This document shows positions 58,058 to 64,000 of a DNA stretch of 64,000 bases, piece after piece; the first letter of the stretch is position 1, and each line of letters starts with the position of its first letter. Source of the stretch: Actinomadura violacea (GTDB lineage Bacteria > Actinomycetota > Actinomycetes > Streptosporangiales > Streptosporangiaceae); assembly GCF_017573465.1 (NCBI RefSeq), contig NZ_JAGEPF010000027.1:1-64000 (forward strand), in the 5' to 3' direction. A program made the translations under genes and the position numbers. Below the pieces are notes generated by a model. The model had not been told where the DNA came from, did not search any database, and saw only the letters and a list, made by a program, of their open reading frames with translations.

Positions 58058-58771
58058 TCACGGCGCCGCGAGCACCCGGAACCCCGCGTCCACCGGGATG
58101 CGGGCGCCCGCCAGCGCGGGCAGCGACCCGTCGGCCACCGCGGCGATCACCGCCGCCACGTCCTCCGGTTCGACCATCCGGCCCAGCACGGACCGCCCGG
58201 CCAGCGCCTCCTCCATCTCCGGCGTCCGCGCGGCCGCCGACCCCTCCGTCCGCACCGCGGCCGGCGCGACCACGTTGACCGCGACCGGGCTCGCCTCCGC
58301 GGCCACATGCCGCGCGAACGCCTCGAGCGCGGCCTTCGCCGTCGTGTGCGCGCCGGTCATCGGCCGCGTGAGATCGGCGCTGAGGCTCGACACGTAGACG
58401 ATCCGCCCGTGCGCCGGCATGCCCGGCAGGACGGCCTGGGTCACGTGGTACGCGGCGGCGAGCTCGCCCTCCACCTTCCCGATGAACGTCTCCCACGGCA
58501 GCGTCCGCACCGGCCCGAACGCCGGCTCGACGTTCGCGTTGCACACCAGGGCGGTGACCGGCCCGCACGCCGCGGCGAGCGCCGCCACCTCGGCGGGGTC
58601 GCGGACGTCCGCCCGCACCGCCGTCCCGCCCGTCTCCAGGGCGACGGCCTCGGCGGACGCCCTGTCGCGGTGGTAGTTGACGACCACGCGGTATCCGCGG
58701 CGGGCGAGCTCCCTGGCGGTGGCGGCGCCGATGCCGCGGCCCCCGCCGGTCACGAGTGCGACTGGTTCCAT
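58058..58771 (-). CDS. Short-chain dehydrogenase/reductase with His for the catalytic Tyr
   Basis: 237 residues from ATG 58771. VALVTGGGRGIGAATARELA is the NAD(P) motif, DVRDPAEV the adenine-site Asp, VCNANV replaces the usual NNAG, and RIVYVSSLSADL gives the catalytic Ser. The Tyr-x3-Lys site reads His-Thr-Thr-Ala-Lys (MTGAHTTAKAALEAF). The Lys remains but the Tyr is His. This would alter or abolish ordinary hydride-transfer chemistry unless another residue serves as acid. Convergent with the PaaX gene (3 bp apart) and divergent from HxlR, its likely repressor. Confidence 0.85.
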   Translation of the reverse strand: MEPVALVTGGGRGIGAATARELARRGYRVVVNYHRDRASAEAVALETGGTAVRADVRDPAEVAALAAACGPVTALVCNANVEPAFGPVRTLPWETFIGKVEGELAAAYHVTQAVLPGMPAHGRIVYVSSLSADLTRPMTGAHTTAKAALEAFARHVAAEASPVAVNVVAPAAVRTEGSAAARTPEMEEALAGRSVLGRMVEPEDVAAVIAAVADGSLPALAGARIPVDAGFRVLAAP

Positions 58772-58854
58772 GCCGGCCACGCTAGGAGGAGGGGCTAACC
58801 TTTCGTAAGTACGTACCTGAAAGTAAGCCGCCCCCAGTAAAGGTAGGTGCCCTG
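58772..58854. promoter_or_regulatory. Divergent promoter/operator of SDR and HxlR genes
   Basis: The 83-bp spacer has a palindromic core GTACGTAC at 58810-58817 within TAAGTACGTACCTGA, and a further TAGGTGC half-site nearer the HxlR start. The HxlR/NmrA spacer at 18741-18793 contains TAGGTACCTA; the two HxlR proteins may read related sites. Confidence 0.45.
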
Positions 58855-59295
58855 GTGGACGACGTCTTCCGGCAGGACTGCCCGGCCCGGGTCGTCCTCG
58901 ACCATGTGACGCGCCGCTGGGGCGTCCTCGTCCTGACCGCGCTGAACTCCTCCGACCTGCGCTTCTACGAGCTGCGCGACCGCATCGAGGGCGTCAGCGA
59001 GAAGATGCTGTCGCAGACGCTGCGCACCCTCGTCCGCGACGGGCTGGTGCTGCGCACGGTGGAGCCGACCGTCCCGCCGTCGGTCACCTACGGCCTCACC
59101 CCGCTGGGCCGCGGCGTCACCGCGTCCCTCAGCGCCCTGACCGGCTGGATCCGCGACCACGCCCCCGCGATCATCGCCGCGCAGCGGGCCTACGACGCCG
59201 CAAGGGACGGTGCGGCTGCGGCAGAGCCGGCGAATCGATCGGTCATTACGGACGGGGCGCGATCGGGTTCGCGAGGCGGGCGGGCGGGCACATGA
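58855..59295 (+). CDS. HxlR-family winged-helix regulator
   Basis: 146 residues from GTG 58855. CPARVVLDHVTRRWGVLVL, RFYELRDRIEGVSEKMLSQTLRTLVRDGLVLR (pattern FxELxxxIxGxSxKMLxQTLRxLxxDGLxxR) and VEPTVPPSVTYGLTPLG are the family core. The Cys at residue 9 is in the position used for sensing in related regulators. A disordered tail of ~25 residues (GSRGGRAGT) follows. It probably represses the divergent SDR gene. Confidence 0.9.
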   Translation: MDDVFRQDCPARVVLDHVTRRWGVLVLTALNSSDLRFYELRDRIEGVSEKMLSQTLRTLVRDGLVLRTVEPTVPPSVTYGLTPLGRGVTASLSALTGWIRDHAPAIIAAQRAYDAARDGAAAAEPANRSVITDGARSGSRGGRAGT

Positions 59296-59329
59296 TCTCC
59301 GGTGGCAACGGTGCCTGGGAGGTGGCTGC

Positions 59330-60748
59330 ATGCCTTCGGTCCTGGACGGGATGGTCCGGCGCAAACCCATCGAGCAGATCGAGGACGAGTCGGGCGGCGC
59401 GGGCCTCACCCGGACGCTCGGGCTGTGGCAGCTGACCGCGATCGGGGTCGGCGGCATCATCGGTGCGGGGATCTTCTCGCTGGCCGGCGCGGTCGCGAAC
59501 GAGAAGGCCGGCCCGGCGGTGCTGATCTCGTTCCTGGTGGCGGGGATCGCGAGCGCGGCGGCGGCGTTCTCCTACGCCGAGTTCGCGGGCCTGATCCCGA
59601 AGGCGGGGTCGGCGTACACCTACGGGTACGCGGTGCTCGGCGAGTTCACCGGATGGGCGATCGGGTGGGACCTGCTGCTGGAGTACACCGCGATCGTGGC
59701 GGTGGTCGCGATCGGGATATCCGGCTATTTCGACGACCTGCTCGGGTTCATGCACGTCCATCTGCCGCTGTGGATGAGCGGTGCGCCGGGCACCGAGCCG
59801 AAGGGCGTCGCGGACGGCAGCTACAAGATCAACCTGTTCGCGGTGCTGCTGTGCCTGCTCATCGCGTGGGTGCTGAACCTCGGGATGAAGAACGCGGCGC
59901 GGTTCGAGACGGCCCTGGTGTACCTGAAGGTCGGGATCGTCCTGCTGGTGATCGTGGTGGGCGTCTTCAAGATCCGGAGCGGGAACTACTCGCCGTTCTT
60001 CCCGTTCGGCCTCACCGGCGCGTTCACCGGGGCCGCGACGGTCTTCTTCGCCGTCTTCGGATACGACGCGATGTCGACCGCGGCGGAGGAGTCGCAGGAG
60101 GCGCGCAAGCACATGCCGAAGGCGATCCTCTATTCGCTGGCGATCTCGATGGTGCTGTACGTCGCGGCGTGCCTGGTGCTCACCGGAATGGTCGACTACC
60201 GGGACATCAACCCGAACGCCGCGTTCTCCTCGGCGTTCAAGTCGGTCGGGCTGAACACCGTCGGGATCATCATCGCGGTCGGCGCGATCCTGGGCGTGCT
60301 GACCGTGCTGTTCACGTTCATGATGGGCGCGACGCGGGTGTGGTTCTCGATGAGCCGGGACGGGCTGCTGCCCGGCTGGTTCGCCAGGACGCACCCGACC
60401 CGGCACGTCCCGACGCGGATCACCTGGATCCTCGGCGCCGCGTCCGCGGTGATCGCGGGGTTCCTGCCGATCGCGGAGGCGGCGGAGCTCACCAACATCG
60501 GGATCCTGCTGGCGTTCATCGTGGTGTGCGTCGCGGTGATCGTGCTGCGCTACCGGCGCCCCGACCTGCCGCGCGAATTCCGGACGCCGGGAATGCCGGT
60601 GGTCCCGGCGGTCGGGATCCTGTTCTCGATCTGGCTCATCACGTTCCTGGAATGGCAGACCTGGGTGCGGTTCGCGGTGTGGTTCCTGATCGGCTGCGCC
60701 ATCTACTTCGCCTACAGCCGGCGCCATTCCCTGCTGAACCGGCGGTGA
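59330..60748 (+). CDS. APC-superfamily amino-acid permease (CAT/YfnA-like)
   Basis: 472 residues from ATG 59330 after GGGAGGTGG. About 12-13 helices. QLTAIGVGGIIGAGIFSLAG has the GxG-GIIGAGIF substrate motif of helix 1, and FFAVFGYDAMSTAAEESQ is the helix 6 motif of the CAT group. The short C-terminal tail YSRRHSLLNRR is basic. It should import an amino acid by proton symport or exchange in the cytoplasmic membrane. It follows the HxlR gene by 34 bp on the same strand and may be cotranscribed, or have its own promoter. Confidence 0.88.
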   Translation: MPSVLDGMVRRKPIEQIEDESGGAGLTRTLGLWQLTAIGVGGIIGAGIFSLAGAVANEKAGPAVLISFLVAGIASAAAAFSYAEFAGLIPKAGSAYTYGYAVLGEFTGWAIGWDLLLEYTAIVAVVAIGISGYFDDLLGFMHVHLPLWMSGAPGTEPKGVADGSYKINLFAVLLCLLIAWVLNLGMKNAARFETALVYLKVGIVLLVIVVGVFKIRSGNYSPFFPFGLTGAFTGAATVFFAVFGYDAMSTAAEESQEARKHMPKAILYSLAISMVLYVAACLVLTGMVDYRDINPNAAFSSAFKSVGLNTVGIIIAVGAILGVLTVLFTFMMGATRVWFSMSRDGLLPGWFARTHPTRHVPTRITWILGAASAVIAGFLPIAEAAELTNIGILLAFIVVCVAVIVLRYRRPDLPREFRTPGMPVVPAVGILFSIWLITFLEWQTWVRFAVWFLIGCAIYFAYSRRHSLLNRR

Positions 60749-60755
60749 CGCGCGG

Positions 60756-61169
60756 TCAGGCCACGGCGAGCTTGGACATCTCGGTGCGCATCGGCTCGGC
60801 GATCGGCACCGGGCGGCGGGTCTCCCGGTCCACGAACACGTGGACGAAGTGGCCCTCGGCGATGAGCGCGTCGTCGGACGCCCGGTACATGCCGATCTCC
60901 CAGCGGACGCTGGAGTTGCCGAGCTTCCCGATCCGCAGCCCCAGCCGGATCGTGTCCGGGAACGACACCTCGGCCTTGTACTGGCAGTGCGACTCCACGC
61001 ACAGCGCGATCGACGGCGCGTCCAGCGGCGCGAACCCCGCCTTGGAGATCATCCACTCGTTGATCGCGGTGTCCATCAGCGAGTAGTGGACGGCGTTGTT
61101 GACGTGGCCGTAGACGTCGTTGTCCTTCCAGCGCGTCGGCACGCTGACCTGGTGCGGGTAGTCGCTCAT
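60756..61169 (-). CDS. Hotdog-fold acyl-CoA thioesterase (FadM/YbgC-like)
   Basis: 137 residues from ATG 61169. TRWKDNDVYGHVNNAVHYSLMDTA holds the catalytic Asp-Tyr-Gly-His-Val-Asn motif of 4-hydroxybenzoyl-CoA thioesterase-type enzymes; KAEVSFPDTIRLGLRIGKLGNSS and AEGHFVHVFVDRETRRPV are the remaining hotdog strands. It should hydrolyse an acyl-CoA in the cytosol; the substrate is unknown. It is convergent to the permease gene, 7 bp apart. It lies downstream of sodA on the same strand but is separated from it by a strong hairpin. Confidence 0.85.
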   Translation of the reverse strand: MSDYPHQVSVPTRWKDNDVYGHVNNAVHYSLMDTAINEWMISKAGFAPLDAPSIALCVESHCQYKAEVSFPDTIRLGLRIGKLGNSSVRWEIGMYRASDDALIAEGHFVHVFVDRETRRPVPIAEPMRTEMSKLAVA

Positions 61170-61210
61170 CACGCGCGCCAGTCTATGTACCCGCTGGTAA
61201 CAGGGGGCAC

Positions 61211-61268
61211 GGCGCCCTCCGGGCCGCAAGGAAAGGGTTCTGAGCACGATCCCGGCCCGGAGGACGCC
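61211..61268 (-). terminator. Long hairpin between sodA and the thioesterase gene
   Basis: GGCGCCCTCCGGGCCG (61211-61226) pairs with CGGCCCGGAGGACGCC (61253-61268) over 15 of 16 positions across a 26-nt loop. It lies 50-110 bp after the sodA stop, a likely terminator, and next to the short tandem repeat. Confidence 0.65.
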
Positions 61269-61280
61269 GTGGTCCTCGGC

Positions 61281-61334
61281 GCGCCTGAACGGCGCGGTGC
61301 ACCTGAGCGGCGCGGTGCGCCTACGCGGCGCGGG
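61281..61334. repeat. Three imperfect 18-bp tandem repeats at the sodA end
   Basis: Units 61281-61298, 61299-61316 and 61317-61334 share the plan GCGCCT-GA-CGGCGCGG; the last unit contains the sodA stop codon and final Ala/Arg codons. It looks like slippage copies of the gene's 3' end, which moved outward behind the stop codon. Confidence 0.6.
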
Positions 61335-61923
61335 CGTTGTCGAAGCGGGTCTTCACGTCCGTCCAGTCGACCAGCGACCAGAGCTTCTCGACGTAGTCCG
61401 GCCGCACATTGCGGTACTGCAGGTAGTACGCGTGCTCCCAGGCGTCGAACACCAGTAGCGGTGTGGTGTTCATACCCACGTTCCCGTGGTGGTCGTACAC
61501 CTGCTCGACGACGAGGCGCCTGCCGAGCGGCTCCCACGCGAGCACGCCCCAGCCGGAGCCCTGCACGGCGGACGTCGCGGCCGTCAGCTGCTTCTGGAAC
61601 GCCTCGAACGTCCCGAAGTGCTCGTTGATCGCGGCGGCCAGCTCGCCGTCCGGGCGGTCCCCGCCGTCCGGCGACAGGTTCTCCCAGAAGATCGAGTGCA
61701 GGACGTGCCCGGACAGGTTGAACGCGAACGTCTTCTCCAGGCCGACCAGCCCGCCGAACTGCTCCTTGTCCCGCGCTTCGGCGAGCTTCTCCAGCGTGTC
61801 GTTGGCGCCCTTGACGTAGGCCGCGTGGTGCTTGGAGTGGTGCAGTTCGAGGATCTCCCCGGTGATCGCCGGCTCCAGCGCGGCGTAGTCGTACGGCAGG
61901 TCGGGCAGCGTGTAGTCAGCCAT
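61321..61923 (-). CDS. sodA: Fe/Mn superoxide dismutase
   Basis: 200 residues from ATG 61923. Metal ligands are His28 (ELHHSKHH), His76 (SGHVLHSIFWENL), Asp160 and His164 (DAWEHAYYLQY). The segment SGWGVLAW and the absence of a signal peptide agree with a cytosolic Fe/Mn SOD dismutating superoxide to H2O2 and O2. GQGSGWGV/QVYDHH spacing is typical of the actinobacterial Mn/Fe-type enzymes. Metal choice cannot be read with certainty. It is preceded on the same strand, 51 bp away, by the partial DUF4132 gene. Confidence 0.93.
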   Translation of the reverse strand: MADYTLPDLPYDYAALEPAITGEILELHHSKHHAAYVKGANDTLEKLAEARDKEQFGGLVGLEKTFAFNLSGHVLHSIFWENLSPDGGDRPDGELAAAINEHFGTFEAFQKQLTAATSAVQGSGWGVLAWEPLGRRLVVEQVYDHHGNVGMNTTPLLVFDAWEHAYYLQYRNVRPDYVEKLWSLVDWTDVKTRFDNARAA

Positions 61924-61974
61924 GACGCCACTATTGCAAACGAGTCGCAGTTACGTCCAGCATGCAACAAGTGC

Positions 61975-64000
61975 TCATGTCGCGATCGCCTCCTCCAGGT
62001 CCGCGATCACCTCGGACGCCGTCACCGGATCCAGCTCGCCGAAGCGGTACGGCCCGCCTTCGAGGGCGAGATGGGAGAAGTGCTCGGGAGCCGGCTCGGC
62101 GCCGATCCAGACCGCCTCGAACGCCTGGTCCTCCGACGCGCTCACGTCGCCGGCGTAAAGGCCCGTCTCCAGCGTGACGACGACGTACCGCCGGTCCGCG
62201 ACCGGGCGGACCATGCAGTCGATCCCGCCGTCGGAGTTGACCGGCCCGCGGTGCCAGCCGCGCCGCTCCAGCCGGAGCACGTTCCCGAACGGGACGGTCA
62301 CGCCCTCGAACCGCGCCAGCCTCCCGCCCGCGCGCTCCTCCTCCGTGAGCGCGTGCACGGCCCGTCCGAGCTGCGCGAACGGCTGGAGGACCTCGTAGTC
62401 GGCGAAGAGCTGCGCCCAGCCGTCCAGCGCGTCCCCGAGGTGCAGCGGATGCGCGATCCCGACCGCGGCGCCGGCCGGCAGCTCGACGGCCCCGTCTTCG
62501 ACGTCCGCGAAGGTGCGGTCTTCGGCGAGCCGGAACGCGGCCGCCGTGCCGCCGTCCTCGGCGAGCCAGACGAGGCGCCGGGCGAGGTGCCAGACCAGCG
62601 GATGCAGGACGAAGAACTCGCGGAACTCCTCCGGCGTCCACCGGCGCCCCAGCGTCATCGCCAGCTCCAGGCGGCGGAGCTGGAGGCCCGCGACCGCGCG
62701 GACGTCCTTCTTCAGCTCGGCGAAGCGCCGGTGGGCGGCGGGCGCCAGCGCGGGGTCGTCGCGTACCCCCGGCTTCGGCAGGTCCGCGCGCCGCCTCCCG
62801 GTCCCGTCGACGACGTGCGGGCGGAGCGTCTCGTCGAACCCGGCGGTGAACCGGCGCGGCCCGTAGTCGAGGACGAGCGTGCCCGCGGCGTCCAGGCCGA
62901 AGTCGGGCACCAGCCGGTCGCCGAGCTGCTCCGCGGTGAGGCCGCGCGCCTCCGCGATGGCCTCGACCTCCTCCAGGGCACGCTGCTTCAGGCCCTTGTA
63001 CCGGCCCTTCTGGGAGATGGCGTGGATCTCGCGCAGCGCGAGATCGGTGCCGATCCGGGCGAGCACGTCGAGGCCGCGCACCGCGTGGTGGTGGCCGCCC
63101 TCTCCCGGCCACGCGCGGATCAGCGGGACCAGCTCGCGCACGCACTCGTCGTCCCCGAGCCACCCCAGGGCGTCGAACTGCCACGCGTCGCCCGGCTCCG
63201 CACCGTGGTCCCGCCAATGCCGGAACAGCGCCCAGCCGAATCCGGCCAGGGAACGCGCGTCGCACGCCGCCCGCACGTCCGCGAGGCCCGGCTCCGCCTC
63301 CCCCGACGCCGACAGCGCCAGCAGGACGAGCAGGTGCCGGACGGCCGGCACGGGCAGCGCACGCCCGCCGTCCCGCAGCAGCACCTGCGGGAGGGCGGCC
63401 GCATCGACACGCACGTCCGGTGCCTTCTTGCGGGGCAGCAGGTCGTCCGCGTCGCCGGACAGCAGCGCCTCCACGAGCGCGACGGCCCGCTCCCCGTGCG
63501 GGCGCGCGGCGGCGAGCACCGCCTCCTCGCCCTTGTCGCCCGCGATGGCGTGCAGCGCGTACTCGGCGGCCGTCCGGGCCCGTCCGGTCCTGCCGAGCGC
63601 CATCGGCAGCAGGTACGGCAGCGCCGCCCGGCCGTGCCGGGCGAACCAGGCGGACGCGGGCTCGCGGGCCCCGGCGACGCGCAGCAGCCAGCCCGCCATC
63701 GCCTCGGCGACCTCGCCGTCCAGGAACGGCAGCAGCAGTTCCGCACCGCGCGCGGGCCTGGCGCGCGCGAAGCTCAGCACGACCGGCAGCGCGTCGAGGC
63801 CGAACCGGGCGGTGATCGGCCTGAGCCAGTGGTCCGGGCTCCACGCGTTGCGCGTGCCGAGCCCCCGCCCGCCCCAGTCGGGCCGCCAGTCCCGCAACGC
63901 CGGGCGGACCAGCTCCTCGGGGCCCTTCGCCAGCATCGCGGCCTGCCAGTACGGCTCCTGCTCGACCGGTTCGAGCGCCACGCCCGCGCGGATGTTCGCG
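61975..64000 (-). CDS. DUF4132 protein (MolR-like), paralogue 2, N-terminus beyond the window
   Basis: About 675 residues are visible and the frame stays open to the right edge, so some 85-90 N-terminal residues probably lie beyond it when compared with the 715-residue paralogue. Shared features: LAKGPEELVRPALRDWRP, the HEAT-like part ARIGTDLALREIHAI, RLVPDFGLDAAGTLVLDYGP, GRRRADLPKPGVRDD, LGRRWTPEEFREFF and RRLVWLAEDGG. It ends EVIADLEEAIAT. Function is unknown, as for the paralogue. Here the gene is followed by sodA rather than by the 281-residue partner. Confidence 0.8.
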   Translation of the reverse strand, partial: ANIRAGVALEPVEQEPYWQAAMLAKGPEELVRPALRDWRPDWGGRGLGTRNAWSPDHWLRPITARFGLDALPVVLSFARARPARGAELLLPFLDGEVAEAMAGWLLRVAGAREPASAWFARHGRAALPYLLPMALGRTGRARTAAEYALHAIAGDKGEEAVLAAARPHGERAVALVEALLSGDADDLLPRKKAPDVRVDAAALPQVLLRDGGRALPVPAVRHLLVLLALSASGEAEPGLADVRAACDARSLAGFGWALFRHWRDHGAEPGDAWQFDALGWLGDDECVRELVPLIRAWPGEGGHHHAVRGLDVLARIGTDLALREIHAISQKGRYKGLKQRALEEVEAIAEARGLTAEQLGDRLVPDFGLDAAGTLVLDYGPRRFTAGFDETLRPHVVDGTGRRRADLPKPGVRDDPALAPAAHRRFAELKKDVRAVAGLQLRRLELAMTLGRRWTPEEFREFFVLHPLVWHLARRLVWLAEDGGTAAAFRLAEDRTFADVEDGAVELPAGAAVGIAHPLHLGDALDGWAQLFADYEVLQPFAQLGRAVHALTEEERAGGRLARFEGVTVPFGNVLRLERRGWHRGPVNSDGGIDCMVRPVADRRYVVVTLETGLYAGDVSASEDQAFEAVWIGAEPAPEHFSHLALEGGPYRFGELDPVTASEVIADLEEAIAT

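Noticed and set aside
1..64000. CRISPR arrays, tRNA/rRNA genes, transposases, phage or antibiotic gene clusters
   Set aside because: No regular spacer-repeat array, no tRNA T-loop consensus in a cloverleaf context, and no transposase, integrase, PKS or NRPS sequence was seen on either strand.

Overview
The window is very GC-rich (third codon positions almost all G/C) with GTG/TTG starts, purine-rich ribosome sites and ATGA/GTGA overlaps. Its families (DUF6801 secreted proteins, a subtilisin-inhibitor-like protein, PucR/CdaR regulators, DUF4232, DUF6585, ECF sigma with a YCII partner, HxlR, bacterial Pmt, mycothiol-type homogentisate catabolism without a visible glutathione isomerase) point to a filamentous actinomycete, most like an Actinomadura/Thermomonosporaceae chromosome. 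This placement is inferred from gene content, not from a marker gene. The first ~119 bases look like damaged Illumina adapter, so the left edge is probably a contig end.

Layout. 120-8550: a secreted-protein island with four DUF6801-type exported proteins, a cupin oxygenase, a protein O-mannosyltransferase and a subtilisin-inhibitor-like protein coupled to the last DUF6801 gene. 8589-13570: esterase, DivIVA-like protein, multi-TM permease-like protein, an unusual histidyl-tRNA synthetase, an HATPase and a broken DUF559 gene, closed by a 26-bp inverted repeat. 13565-22016: ECF sigma/YCII/PPOX operon, multicopper oxidase, NmrA reductase with divergent HxlR, a second PPOX protein, and a flavin monooxygenase/metal-hydrolase pair. 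22193-31944: serine hydrolase, two PucR-type regulators, DUF4232 lipoprotein, a paralogue of the permease-like protein, acyl-CoA dehydrogenase, HATPase and acyl-CoA ligase. 32171-39528: DHA2 efflux pump with divergent TetR, pentapeptide-repeat protein, VOC/AraC pair, pyruvate oxidase, DUF6585 protein, MarR. 39647-42860: homogentisate operon hmgA - unknown - fahA. 42717-49966: MFS/MBL-fold pair with divergent MarR, DUF4132 protein with partner gene, membrane protein, hydrolase. 50070-60748: nitronate monooxygenase-like protein, 2-hydroxyacid dehydrogenase, a lipid-type catabolic block (P450, Zn-alcohol dehydrogenase, crotonase, acyl-CoA dehydrogenase) beside a PaaX-type regulator, SDR with divergent HxlR, amino-acid permease. 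60756-64000: thioesterase, superoxide dismutase, and a second DUF4132 gene running off the right edge.

The most interesting points are the DUF6801/Pmt/inhibitor island, where Ala/Pro- and Pro/Thr-rich linkers are plausible substrates of the adjacent mannosyltransferase; an inhibitor with Thr at the deduced P1 position; an unassigned protein encoded exactly where a maleylacetoacetate isomerase would be expected; a second-type HisRS; a short-chain dehydrogenase with His in place of the catalytic Tyr; and several precise palindromes. No tRNA, rRNA, CRISPR array, transposase or phage gene was recognised.
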